Assembly (NCBI RefSeq): GCF_905220565.1
Contig: NC_059406.1
Location: forward strand, 5,156,001 to 5,220,000
DNA length: 64,000 bases
Reading direction: 5' to 3'
Source: Melitaea cinxia
Lineage: Eukaryota > Arthropoda > Insecta > Lepidoptera > Nymphalidae
The position numbers were made by a program, and so were the translations under genes. Under the pieces are notes generated by a model. That model worked only from the letters and a program-made list of their open reading frames with translations, had not been told where the DNA came from and searched no databases. Of the stretch, positions 13,601 through 23,304 are shown piece by piece; the stretch's first letter is position 1, and each line of letters starts with the position of its first letter.

Positions 13601-14608
13601 GAATTGTGACTGAGAAAATCATTTGTTTGCGTATATATTTACATCATCTATGGAATTTTAATATTTGATAACCTTTGTTAAATGTAACAAGCGAGCAAAC
13701 GTAAAAAGGAGAAACATTATAAAGTAGATTCTATAAGTAATTATTAGTAATACACTATGTTACCTCACTGCTGGATACCAGAGGAATGCGACACAATCAT
13801 TCTCTTGTTTGCCACATGGCTATGACTTAATATAAACTAAGATAACGTAACACGTTTAGCTAGGGGTATAAGTACAGTTCTAAAGATCATATGATATAAC
13901 ATGCATAATATCTAGCAAGTACTTTGTCAAGTAACTAGGTATATTTAGAGTTATATAATAATCCTAATAATCCTGTAATGACTTTGTTCAAGTAGTTTCA
14001 AGAGCACTTTCGATCGTCTTTTTATTAATTTATTTACTAAGGACCACCAACAGGAGATAAAATATAAATATTTTAATATTGTGTGTTTGGTAAGCAATGA
14101 TTATAATTGTACTTCTTTTTATAGGCAATCTCTGCATGTTGCTGCTCGGTGTAAATTAAAATTAGGTAATCAGTAAAATATATAAAGTACATTTATAAGA
14201 AAAATAAAAAATAATAAAGACACTAAAAATATTAAACTCCGCAACTAGTTTAGCCACAACAATATGCATAAAAAGATATAAATTTTGATTTTAAAAATTA
14301 AAAAAAAATCCAAATTTTTGTGCATAATAAATTATCTTTTAATTTTATTAACTGTAATTACCGTTTAGCTGTCGGTAATTAAAAAAGTAAATAGATTTTG
14401 CTGAGAAGAATCGGATAGAATTTCAAGTTACCAATTTTTTAAAAAAACTGCGTGTATAAGATCCAATCACTAAATATTCAGTCATACATATGTATATCCT
14501 GCATGAAACGCAGCGGTAATACGCCTATAAGTATAATCTGTACGCGTATATATCTGGTACCTGTGCCAGCGGCGGATGCGCCTGATGACGGTGCACGTCC
14601 GAATTCAT
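1..14608 (-). CDS. Csk: C-terminal Src kinase (Csk), 14 coding exons, 3' end off the window
   Basis: Non-receptor tyrosine kinase of the Csk family; known members phosphorylate the inhibitory C-terminal tyrosine of Src-family kinases. Exons (complement): 14561-14608, 11556-11648, 10332-10415, 9727-9790, 6114-6201, 3771-3917, 3497-3560, 2995-3114, 2500-2638, 1639-1804, 1006-1173, 715-931, 225-311, <1-151. All junctions are GT-AG and all phases agree, giving about 545 residues. The SH2 domain starts near residue 126 (WHHGAIS, FLVRES, VEHYR). The kinase has GKGEFG at 298-303, the VAVK lysine near 319, HRDLAARN near 410, DFG near 430, then KWTAPEAL. No tyrosine lies between DFG and APE, as known for Csk and unlike Src. 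The N-terminal ~110 residues are Ser/Ala/Pro-rich, with no recognisable SH3. About the last 25 residues are beyond position 1. Exons 2-4 are short and rest on splice phase alone. The exon at 2500-2638 has a weak acceptor that could shift by one CAG. Confidence 0.93.
312..714. other. Csk intron with a degraded SINE body
   Basis: Positions about 510-640 read as a decayed SINE body: 'gtgcctgggagag', then 'gattgttatcat', then 'ggattaagc'. The same order is seen in better copies at 21.4 and 30.2 kb. The rest is AT-rich intron. Confidence 0.45.
1174..1638. other. Csk intron, nothing recognised
   Basis: AT-rich intron sequence between two kinase exons; no repeat family or conserved segment seen. 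Confidence 0.5.
1905..2045 (-). repeat. Dispersed lepidopteran SINE-like repeat, inverted copy
   Basis: Contains the reverse complement of 'agacgcctgcaacaccagaag' (with mismatches) and of the 'aagcg...ttgccgt' block seen at 9.4 and 11.7 kb, next to a T-rich run. One of three copies of this family, all inside Csk introns. Confidence 0.6.
2221..2413. repeat. GC-rich tandem repeat, ~87-bp unit, 2.2 copies
   Basis: The motif 'catgtcggtgacgcgaac' starts at 2221, 2308 and 2396. The first two units are near-identical to the end (...gccgctgcgggtgaaccatgag); the third stops after ~18 bp. Each unit contains the inverted pair TTCACCC/GGGTGAA. It lies ~90 bp from a Csk exon. Confidence 0.85.
3157..3447 (+). 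mobile_element. Non-autonomous Helitron-like element
   Basis: Begins TC (TCTAATATATAAAATTCTC) and ends GCTAG, flanked by A on the left and T on the right. This is the known Helitron arrangement, with no target duplication. The internal 'ccgaaacggcctgaccgatt' and 'gtaggtctgagaatcg' blocks recur at 4.4, 7.0 and 34.3 kb. No coding capacity. Confidence 0.75.
4371..4686 (+). mobile_element. Non-autonomous Helitron-like element, second copy
   Basis: Same family as the copy at 3157. Starts TCTAATATGTATA, ends CAGCTAG, flanked by A and T. Internal blocks are collinear with the first copy, ending in 'gacaagacaacgtttgccg'. Confidence 0.75.
4690..6113. other. Csk intron, AT-rich, no feature
   Basis: Low-complexity AT-rich intron with a poly-T run near 5570-5585. 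No coding or repeat family recognised. Confidence 0.5.
6973..7181 (+). mobile_element. Non-autonomous Helitron-like element, third copy, shortened
   Basis: Starts TCTAATATATAAAATTCTC, ends TCAGCTAG and is flanked by A/T. It carries the 'ccgaaacggctcgaccgatt' block and a G-run (ten G) near 7117-7127, and lacks part of the middle of the 3157 copy. Confidence 0.7.
7535..7770 (+). repeat. Dispersed repeat (tttgctcg...aaaccgacttc family), diverged copy
   Basis: Matches the family best seen at 25.65-26.27 kb: 'tgtttgctcgtaatagaaa', 'ttacatcgacaaataatac', 'atcgaaatcggttcaccc', then 'gaattgagaacctcctcctt'. Non-coding. Confidence 0.6.
7775..9060. other. Csk intron, no gene seen
   Basis: AT-rich with a poly-T run (8340-8360) and a G-run followed by TATATATATA at 8520-8543. 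The latter resembles a TATA box, but no transcript signal supports it. Confidence 0.4.
9080..9360. repeat. Diverged tandem repeat, ~119-bp period, about 2.4 copies
   Basis: A 'cgaatcgttttctaaatatagg'-type motif (variable) appears near 9088, 9206 and 9326. Between copies runs the inverted form (acgattcgtttt) near 9129 and 9264, so each unit holds an inverted pair. Non-coding. Confidence 0.6.
9405..9690 (+). repeat. Dispersed lepidopteran SINE-like repeat next to a Csk exon
   Basis: Poly-T, then 'ggcaaacaagcgtacggctc', 'agacgcctgcaacaccagaag', 'cgcgttgccgaccc' and a 3' part ending 'tgccgtgccctacct'. Full-length relative of the copies at 1905 and 11690. It ends about 40 bp from the Csk exon at 9727-9790. 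Confidence 0.7.
10567..10640. repeat. (AT)n microsatellite
   Basis: Pure AT/TA dinucleotide tract of roughly 74 bp in a Csk intron, adjacent to a 'ctcgacagcggctcgaccaa' Helitron-like fragment. Confidence 0.95.
11690..11960 (+). repeat. Dispersed lepidopteran SINE-like repeat, third copy
   Basis: 'aaacaagcgtacggtc', 'tatagacgcctgcaacacca', 'cgcgcgttgccgt' and the tail 'gctgtaccttacctta'. Same family as 9405; shorter in the middle. Confidence 0.65.
11980..12890 (+). mobile_element. RTE-type LINE remnant, internally deleted
   Basis: Two recognisable pieces. At about 12125-12230 an endonuclease-like stretch (HFDDEVEALYEDITGA ... KVVIGDLN), typical of the RTE ORF2 N-terminus. At about 12730-12860 the ORF2 C-terminus (GSVGRPSARPWTDNL ... 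WLEVGEAYA). The reverse-transcriptase core is missing and frames are broken. The end, 'gcctatgcctagcagtgg', is the ancestor-type sequence of the SINE tails elsewhere in the window. Confidence 0.7.
12900..14560. other. Csk first coding intron, AT-rich, no feature
   Basis: No coding potential or recognised repeat in about 1.6 kb of AT-rich sequence. Confidence 0.5.
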
Positions 14609-14651
14609 AACTGGAGAAGGTTGGCACCTCCCTTCACGGGCACCACATTAT
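14561..14651 (-). other. Csk: Csk exon with start codon and tiny upstream ORF
   Basis: The exon lies between an acceptor (GGCAG) and a donor (CAG|gtacc). The chosen ATG (14606-14608) opens MNSDVHRHQAHPPLAQ and leaves phase 0, matching the phase-0 exon at 11556-11648. An in-frame TAA stands just inside the acceptor, so translation cannot continue further upstream in this frame. An earlier ATG in another frame gives a four-codon ORF (Met-Trp-Cys-Pro-stop), a possible weak uORF. Confidence 0.6.
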
Positions 14652-15159
14652 CTGCCAACAGAAATAGTTAACTTTAATATATAGGTACACACATTTGTAT
14701 GATAAAAGTATCAAATAAAGACAATGACAAAAATAATACTTTGAATCTCTTATTGTGATACAAAATTTTGCACAAACTAAAAAAAATATTTCATCATTCT
14801 CTTCATCTGAACATCATCTACTGTATGCGAGCTAAATAAATAAGTTAAACCACGAAGAAAATAATTTTAGTTGAAGGTTTTAAATAAACTTACAAACTTA
14901 TGAGCAGCGACTCATAATAATGGCGAGTGATTTATCTCTAAATTAAAGTTTTAATACATTTAAAATTGTGAGAACCACAATGATTAAATAAATATATGTA
15001 TACGTCTGTTGAAGTATGAGTGGTATGATTGTGCTGAGATTGTAATTTAATATTTCTATGTACCTACTAGTTACAAATATATTGTAACGAGGCAGTATCG
15101 CGTTACTTTTACAAACTCGAGCGTCTGAGTAAGTAATAATAATTTAATAGTAACGGATT

Positions 15160-15430
15160 AGAAAAAAGACTGCACTTCTCGTTCCCGGTAGGTGATAGCA
15201 TGATAATATGTAGCCTATATGTTGACCCGACTTCTTAATAATATTCGTGCCAAATTTGAAGTAAATCTATGCGGTACTTTTTGAGTTTATCCCGGACATA
15301 CATACAGACAAACAGACAAAAATGCTAAAACTATATTTTAGGCTTCGGTATCGATTGTAGATCACACCCCAAGTATTCTTTTAAAAAAATATTCAATGTA
15401 CAGTTCTGACTTTCCTACCACTTTATTATA
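15160..15430 (+). repeat. Helitron-like repeat fragment (gttgacccgacttc family)
   Basis: 'gcctatatgttgacccgact', 'ttcgtgccaaatttgaagta', 'gcggtactttttgag' and 'ggacatacatacagacaaac'. A longer copy lies at 18571-19000 and an inverted, interrupted one at 52.3-53.6 kb. Confidence 0.65.
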
Positions 15431-15487
15431 TGTATAGATAACACCATCATTCACTCTCATGGGTAAACTGGTAGAGATTCCATTGTA

Positions 15488-16823
15488 GTACGAGGAAGCG
15501 TTTTTATGTTCGCGGACTGAAGGGTAAGGGGTTGAAATAAAAAAACCAAATTATTTACCTTTTCAATATATTCACCTGCAAGGCGGACACATTTTTCAGA
15601 TCTTTCAATTAATTTATTTATACCTTCATAAAAAAATGTTTTGTTTTTGTCCTCAAAATACGCTGAAACTGCCTCCTTAACTTCATCATCGGTGGTAAAA
15701 TTTTTACCCCGCAGCTCTTTTTTCATTTTAGGAAAGAGGTAATAATCACTCGGAGCCAGGTCTAGACTGGGTGGGTAGGGTAGGTGGGTGGTAGGGTGGG
15801 GACTAGGGTGGGTGGTTCAAAATATCGAAGTCCACTTTAAGCAGGGTAGCCAACGCAACGCGGTTCTTGTGGACGGGCGCATTGTCGTGCAAAAGCAGCA
15901 CACCTTTCGGCAATTTTCCCCGTCTTTTCTGTTTAATAGCTTCTTTTAATCGCTCTAATATTGAAGTAGTATTCTCCGGTTATAGAAACACCTTTCTCTT
16001 TATAATCGATCAATAATATTCCTTCTCAGTCCCAAAAGACCGTTGCAATGAGTTTCCCAGCTGACTGTGACACCTTAAACTTCTTGGGGGGTGCTGTGCC
16101 CTTTTTATGCCAATACATAGAGTCTTGTTTCGACTCAGGTTCATAATGATGAACCTAAGTTTCGTCTCCAGTAACAATTCGACTCAATACACCATCCTTG
16201 TCTTCATTGCAGAGGTCCAAAAATGCACGTGAACACTCTACGCGTTGTTGTTTTTGTGGCGGCGTGAGCATTCTCGGTACCCATCTTGCGCTGACCTTAG
16301 TCATGCCAAGATGATCGTGCAGGATTTTAAAAATGGTTGTATCGAATACACCAACCATTTCTGCGAGTTGTTTCTTCTTTAGTCGAGCATCGTTGAGTAC
16401 AAGTTTTTCGACTTTTTGGATAAGTTCTGGCGTGGTCACCTCGATGCTCCCGCCCGGCCTCGGGTCGTCTTCAAGGGATTCCCTTCCTTTTTTAAACAAA
16501 CTGTGCCACTTGTACACCATGGTTTTTCCAGGACAAGAGTCACCGTAATCCGATGACATCTCATCCATTATGGTCGCAACTGATTTTCCTTGCTTGGTAA
16601 GGAACTTTATAACGGCACGATATTCAATTTTTTCCATATTTCACTTTTCACTCCTGATTATGTTGCTTGGTTGGCGATAGCTCAAAGACTAATAGTGTAA
16701 TAACAATGAAATCTCGTATTTATACTAATTATGAGTCACTAAACACGTTACGATCCCTAATGAGCCTAATCACCCCCCTCCAACCCTCGCATTCCGCGAA
16801 CTTAAAAACGCACCCTCGTAGTA
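15488..16823 (-). mobile_element. Decayed mariner transposon with terminal inverted repeats
   Basis: About 1.33 kb, the usual mariner size. Ends are inverted copies: TACGAGG-AGCGTTTTTATGTTCGCGGA at the left, matched by its complement near 16790-16823, beside TA. The minus strand encodes a mariner transposase in pieces: an HTH N-terminus (start 16637), the first catalytic Asp in VTGDET (~16160), then a stop where Trp is expected. Further frames give LLHDNAP (~15890), APSDYYLFP (~15750) and a C-terminus to ~15500. So all three D,D34D acidic residues are visible but the frame is broken by a nonsense codon, a frameshift and a ~50-bp GGGTGGGTAGG-type expansion at 15768-15820. Inactive. Confidence 0.88.
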
Positions 16824-16971
16824 GGTATTTTTGTATCTCTTTTAAGTGAATAAAGATTATACTTTTATATATTTTTTTTTAAATATCCGTAACATTGGGT
16901 AGGTTAGGTTGGGTTACAAAGGTGACTTTGTTGAAAACATGTTACTAGATCAATATAATAAAGCAAATCTA

Positions 16972-17215
16972 ATGGTTTGTAATTGTGTTTGCTCGCAAAC
17001 GAAAAAAACCGACTTTCGGGGGTTTCCCTCGATTTCTCTGGGATTCCATTATCAAATCCTGATTTCCTTATCATGGTACCACACTTGGGATATCACCTTT
17101 CCAACAAAAAAATAATTATCAAAATCGGTTCATAAGAAGAAGTTATCCCCGAACATACATAATACATATATACGGTCGAATTGAGTAACCACGTCCTTTT
17201 TTGAAGTCGGTTAAA
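16972..17215 (+). repeat. Dispersed repeat (tttgctcgcaaacgaaaaa family)
   Basis: 'gtttgctcgcaaacgaaaaa', 'accgacttt', 'tccctcgatttctctggg', 'atcaaaatcggttcat' and 'gaattgagtaaccacgtcc'. Shortened copy of the family at 25.65 kb. Confidence 0.7.
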
Positions 17216-18028
17216 AATAAAGTTATTATTTTATGATTCATTGATTATTACAGAAGACAATCTATATATACATACGGTAAAGGTATAATGTATATATACA
17301 TACGATAAAGGTGTAAATACATGTAAGTATACAAAGAAAAAAATATGACGGCAGCAAATAATAAAGTTTATTATAGAAGTTAAATGTCTTTTAATGACAT
17401 TTACGTGTATTTAAATGAGGAAATACATCACCATAATCTAAGACAAATGAAATAACTCGAATATTACTTATGCGGACAATGTAGGAGTGGCCCGCTGAAT
17501 CACTCTCATTCTCCCAATAATATAGAACATTTCGCATGTTGTACGGGTACACATAGCCGGCCGAGCGTGTCGGCTATCGTGACTCTGCTTCTATTACGCT
17601 GATGTGAAGTAATTTATACTAACGTTAACAACAACAGGAAAATCGTTTTTATTACTTATGTAAACAAACAACATGAGTGGAGGAAAGATTCGTGTTTCAT
17701 TTACTTAAAATAGGTGACTAACGATCAATGGTCCAACATTTATGTTATAATAAAAACATAAAAATAAAATTTAAAAAGTGTGTTATTAGCGTGGTGTACA
17801 AGAAAGGAACGGTTTATCGGATAATACGGTCGTATTTGTAACGCAATATTGCTTACACCGGTGCAGCGTGTCGAGTGGACGGGAACGCATATTAGTTTAC
17901 TGCCAACTTCCCACACCACACCGCAATGCGCAAATAACAAGTGATTATTTAAAACAAACGTCTACGTTGGCTTAGAACAGAAACGTGTCATTATCTGTAA
18001 ATATCAGTAGTGTGATCTAATTATGATA

Positions 18029-18231
18029 TCTATATAATAAAAAATGAATCGCCTGAATGTATGTACGCGCTTAACATCCGAACGACTGCACCAAGAGAAT
18101 TATCCAAATAATTCTCTTTTTTGTTCGCGAAATTCAGGATAAAAGGACTTGGTATGAACAAAAATTAAAAAATATACATATTTATGAAAAAAAAGAGAAT
18201 AATTACGGCGGTAGTTTGCCGGATCAACTAG
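18029..18231 (+). mobile_element. Short Helitron-like element
   Basis: Begins TCTATATAATAAAAAATGAATCG, ends TCAACTAG and is flanked by A/T. A different subfamily from 3157. Non-coding. Confidence 0.55.
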
Positions 18232-18570
18232 TTATTAATGTTTATACAGATGTTTCGGTTAACAATATCGTTTATATGCCAAATTAAAATCTTATTAAAT
18301 GGATACCTACACGAGATCGAGTGACCAGAGATTAGATTGTAACAAAGATTTTGAGTAAAAATAATTATCCTTAATTTTAATATGTATAAAAAAGAAAGCT
18401 TTCCTAAACGGTATTTATAATCATTAAAAAATAAGATAAATTTGATATATTTTTTGTATATAATTAGAATAGTTGTAACTAACCATTAGAAATACTTGAA
18501 AGTTTTCAAGTGTGTAGACCTAAGCGAAGTGGCAGATTAAATATATCACGTGGTTTTTGAATCTATTATA

Positions 18571-19000
18571 TACTAGCAACCCGTCCCGGCTTCGCACGGG
18601 TGCAATGCTGATACTAAATATACTACAGAATGTCTTTATTTATAGCGTGAAGCTAGCTTATAGCATGGTTATTAACATAATAACAACAACATTCAAATAT
18701 GCGTCGTTAGATTACACGTTGTTACAGAATGCGTTGAAGAAATAAAGGTTCACTGCTCGTTCCCCGTAGGTGATAGCGTGATAATTTGTAGCCTATATGT
18801 TGACCCGACTTCCTAATAATATTCGTGCCAAATTTGAAGTAAATCCATGCGGTACTTTTTGAGTTTATTCCGGACATACATACAGACAAACAGACATAAA
18901 TTCTAAAAACCATATCTTTGGCTTCGGTATCGACTGTAGATCACACCCAAGTATTCTTTTAAAAAAATATTCAATATACAGTTTTGATTTTCCTACCATT
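18571..19000 (-). mobile_element. Helitron-like element (tccggcttcgcacggg-type end)
   Basis: The plus strand starts 'ctagcaacccgtcccggctt', i.e. a CTAG end read in reverse, then 'cgcacgggtgca' and the 'gttgacccgacttc' block shared with 15160. Related copies lie near 50.17 kb and 53.4-53.6 kb. Confidence 0.55.
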
Positions 19001-19006
19001 TTATTA

Positions 19007-19205
19007 TCTTAATATATATAAATCTCGTGTCACAATGTTTGTCCTCAATGGACTCCTAAACTACTTAACCGATTTTAGTCAAATTTGCACACCGTGTGCA
19101 GTTTGATCCAACTTAAAAGATAGGCTATATTTTATTTTGATATATTATGTTATTATTATATTTCAGAAAAAAATAAGGTGATACGAAGTTTGCCAGGTCA
19201 GCTAG
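19007..19205 (+). mobile_element. Short Helitron-like element
   Basis: Begins TCTTAATATATATAAATCTCG, ends GCCAGGTCAGCTAG and is flanked by A/T. Inverted relatives at 44428-44610 and 44906-45102 flank the polyubiquitin leader. Confidence 0.7.
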
Positions 19206-19587
19206 TATGTATATAGATGTTCCTGTTAGATATGACTATCTTGTGTGTTTAGTTATTTAAATATGTAAATTTATAACAACAATGGAGCGGATATGGTAAT
19301 TTATAACATTTCACATGAGCCAGCCTGAATCCGAGCGTTTAAAGACGTTGCGCAATCCGGCGAACCTACGATTAGCCACAGTTTTTGCCGCATGCGTAGT
19401 TGCCAGCGCCTGCGCCGCTTGCACGCCAGCACTACGTTTTCTACATACCAAAACGATAACTTGTTTTTATCACGCCATTAAACGACACCTCACGGTCAAA
19501 TACAGATATTAGTCGATAAAAAGATCTTTATATGAGTACCTACGTTAGATTAACGGTACTTATGGCAAAATAAAATTTTTTACAATT

Positions 19588-19791
19588 ATTGTCTGTCTGT
19601 CTGTCTATCTGTTTGTTCCGGCTAATCTCTGAAACGGCTAGACTGATTTTGACGGGACTTTCACTAGCTTACATAGTAAGGAGTAACTTAGGCTACTTTT
19701 ATTTTAGATATTTATTTATTTCATAACTCTGCGAACTGAACAATAACTTTTTTGTTAAATTCCAGGGGGACAAAGTCGCTGGCACAGCTAG
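19588..19791 (+). mobile_element. Helitron-like element, diverged
   Basis: 'tctctgaaacggctagac', 'gattttgacgggactttcac', ending 'ctggcacagctag' followed by T. Preceded by a (GTCT)n run. Confidence 0.5.
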
Positions 19792-20149
19792 TTTATATAT
19801 AAAAACCAATAATTCAGATACATAATAGCATATGCAACAGTTTTTGTACTAAATAAGTAAAGAAGTAAATTACTTAACAACCAATATTTTATTGCCTTAT
19901 ATTATAAGATTCTAAATTACTAATTAATTTGAAAATTATCGCCACCCAATAAATAATTTCTTCCTTGTACATCCCTAGTAGGCCGACAAGCTGCATTGAA
20001 ATTATAACAACGAGTAAAGAAACCGCGCAGGGATGCAGGCGCGTGCCGAGTTGAACGACCACTCCATCGCGCACGTTTCACTTTCATTCCATCTTTTATA
20101 CGTACTATGAACGCCTCCTCTAGTGTGCCGAGTGCCAATTTTACTAATG

Positions 20150-21036
20150 TTTGTTTATGATGTACACTTGAATAATATTTAACGACGGTTTCACTTGCCA
20201 GATGGACTTTTACCGTCCAGCAGCATCAATGGCTCGTATATATCATAATAAGCTACTCGTAGAAAGATCACTAGTGATTACGTGATCGATGGACACTTCT
20301 CGCGATTTCTTTAATTCGTATTAGCATTTACCCACGCATGCGGAACTGTTTTGGTAACAATTTTGCAAATTAGGTAAATGTAAATCACCTTGAAAGGCGT
20401 TAAATTGTGAAACATTAAGAAAAAAAGAAAAGTTAATAATGAAACTTTCGACTGTTATTTTTAACGCTTTATATACTGGAAAAAAAGTGTTGCACTGCAA
20501 TCACATGCCCAGATACGAAACGGAAGCTGTCAGTAAATCAAAACACGTTTGTATGTAATGAAGCAGTTTTGTATATTCGTTCCCTTTACTTCCTTCTCTT
20601 CCACTGCCTTTTAAAAGTCATAAATGTTTTTTTTTTAATATGACAATACATTATAAGTTTACGGTAAAGACAAATTAATAAAAACAACGATATTAATATT
20701 ACATTTTACATATTGCTCATGTTGTTGTTCTTTATGTTTTTACAGTGTTCATTTTGTCTTGCGATGAAAGTTACCTGTAACTGAACTATAAAAGGTATGC
20801 TTATTGCAGCTTAGAGAGGCAAGTTTTAAAATCATGATTCTTAAAATTTAAAATTATATTAAAGTTGGTTCAAAAATAAATAGGCAAAGGTTGTTATTTT
20901 TTTTTATTCGACAACCAAATTAATTCACGTAGCTACGTCTAAGTTATTTAAGATATTTTTTTAAATCAATTCAACGTCGACTGTCACTTTAAAATGTTAT
21001 ACATCTATTGATTTATTTTTATTACAACCCCACACA
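20150..21036. other. Intergenic or long-intron DNA, no feature
   Basis: AT-rich; no coding or repeat structure recognised. Confidence 0.45.
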
Positions 21037-21360
21037 TCATCATCACTTCAGCCTACCGCAGTCCACTGCTGTACATAGGCCTTCACAAGTTCACGTCAAA
21101 AATGGTGTGTGCTCATGTGTGTTGCCCATAGTAACCACGCTGGGCAGGCGAATTGGTGACCGCAGGGCTGGCTTTGTCGCACCGTAGACGCTGCTGCCCG
21201 TCTTCGGCCTGTGTATCTATCTCAAAGGCAGCAGTTGGATGGTTCTCCCAAGGCCAAGGTAGTAGTGGAACTGTGTTATCCCTTAGTCGCCTCTTACGAC
21301 ACTCACGGGAAGATAGAGGGGGTGGCTATATTCTTTACTCCCGTAGCCACACAGCAACAT
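21037..21360 (+). repeat. Dispersed repeat family (gggcaggcg...accgcagggctgg), copy 1
   Basis: 'gcagtccactgctgtacata', 'cacgctgggcaggcg', 'gaccgcagggctggctttgt', 'cccttagtcgcctcttacga' and 'cacgggaagatagaggggg'. Collinear copies at 29025 and 30865, same strand. Non-coding; likely a SINE or other short element. Confidence 0.75.
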
Positions 21361-21394
21361 TATTACATAATTATTTAAACTTCAATTGATCTGA

Positions 21395-21605
21395 GTGTTT
21401 GTGCAGTCCTTGTGGGTCCCCACCGTGCCTGGGAGAGCACATTTAACCGACGGTCCCGGTTGTTATCATGTATCTACTAGTGTGTAGAAAGGAATATATC
21501 CGCCAACCCGCATTTGGAGCAGCGTGGAGGATTAAGCTCAGATCCTTCTCCTACATGGGGAAAGAGGCCTATGCCCAGTAGTGGGACATTACAGGCTGAA
21601 GCGTT
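21395..21605 (+). repeat. SINE body and RTE-like tail
   Basis: 'gtgcctgggagagcac', 'gttgttatcatgt', 'ccgccaacccgcat', 'ggattaagctca', 'tacatggggaaagaggccta' and 'cccagtagtgggacatt', ending 'aggctgaagcg'. Lacks the tRNA head seen at 59.5 kb. Confidence 0.7.
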
Positions 21606-21609
21606 AAAG

Positions 21610-22950
21610 TTCAATTAACATACAATATTGTACTGAATATATTTATCGAAATAAAGTACTGCGAATTCAATATTAGCGCGGTTTTTTTAAAGTTAAACTA
21701 AAAAATCTATAATAATTACAAATATTTCTATATAATTTATCCGCACATACACATAATACCAATTGATTAATTAAATATGAACTATATATTAAAAATAAAG
21801 TTCAGAAGTCAATTTAAAACAATAAATAAAAAGGTTTAGTAAGTATATTGATTATAGTGGAATCAAACAATTTGTAAATCATTAAGTTTCCGCTGAATAT
21901 GATTTTATAAAAACGTTAAATTGTGTAGTAAATTAAGCCGACCTTAATACAGCACAAACAGCTTCCTTCCATCCACGGTCAAATTTATAAAAGGAAAATA
22001 CGACTCTCGATACTTCCTAAGTAGGTTAAGCATGGTATAACTCTGTATTGTTACTTTTAAGTCAACAGATACATTGTTTTAAACATCTATAATATATACC
22101 AAAAAAGTATTGATAGCTATGAATAATTTAAATGTAGATAAATATAGGTATTTAAGAACAGACTTACAGTTATACTTCATACCGAGTCTATAGCGATTAG
22201 CTTAAGTGCATTGATACCCATCTGATCGTTTCGTACTCCAATTTGAGATGGTAATGGGATGAGTCATAAAGCCTACGTACATCAGTATTTACAAGCAAGG
22301 CGGTCATGTCCTGGCCTTGTACGAATGCGTATGACATATACAACCGAGATCGTCGTACTTCCACATTATACGAGTACCTATACTACAGCCTCACCTAGTA
22401 TTATGTTTAATTTATATCAAACAATAAATTACCATTTACTAATCATAGACAGGCGTAGTAACGCAAAACAGAAATTCTTAAATCGGTTTCTTATCATATT
22501 CTTAGATTATCGCATTTGAGCTAAATATTTAATAATCTGTTGCGCTTTATAAGATTTATTTTTATTTTTCAATTTAAACAAATAATATTTACAATATAAA
22601 TTTAGCGATAATTCAATATTGAATCGAAATAGCATTTTTGTATAACATTTCAAATTATTACATTTTTCCATTTATATTATAAAATTATAAAAATCTACGT
22701 AATTTCTGTGTTTGGGCTAATTAAAAACTTTCTATGCGTAACTTTAAATTACTTTTATACTTATAAAATTATTTTATGAATTTTTAAATAATGACTGACT
22801 TTATTTAAAACGAATTTATTTCAACAGGCAGACATTATGGTTTATTTTAGGCAGCGACGCATACAACATTTTGACTTTAAAAGGATAGTATTGATTATTT
22901 CCAGGAATAGAAATTTTGCACAGCTACTAAGCTTTTAAGAAGTTATTGTA
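21610..22950. other. AT-rich DNA, no feature
   Basis: About 1.3 kb with no recognised gene, RNA or repeat family. Confidence 0.45.
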
Positions 22951-22952
22951 TA

Positions 22953-23300
22953 CTAGCTGTGCACGCGACTTTGTCCGCGTGGAATAGTGACTACATTTTC
23001 AACGTGATTCTTTAAATTTGCATAACTTTTTTACTTATGAACTGATTGACATGAAAGAAATACTAATGGTTAAGGTAAGCTTGCCACAATATATTAGTAA
23101 AAACCACATCTAAATCGGATAAGCCGTTTGAGATTAGCGTACACAAACGTACAGACAAACAGACAAAAATTATGACAATCATTGTTTTGAGTGCTATTTT
23201 TATTGATAAAGGTCCCAATAATATTTTTTCTCGTATCTCTTAAATGTAAAGACAGCGAGCGATCCATTACATTTTTATTATATGTATGTAGTATAGTATA
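22953..23300 (-). mobile_element. Helitron-like element, inverted
   Basis: Plus strand starts CTAGCTGTGCACGCGACTTT; the complement ends in CTAG. Contains 'cacatctaaatcgg' and 'aaacgtacagacaaacagac', blocks common to these elements. Its 3' limit is approximate. Confidence 0.5.
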
Positions 23301-23304
23301 TTGA

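Noticed and set aside
22259..22519. 86-codon plus-strand ORF
   Set aside because: No recognisable motif, no splice context, and composition like random AT-rich sequence.
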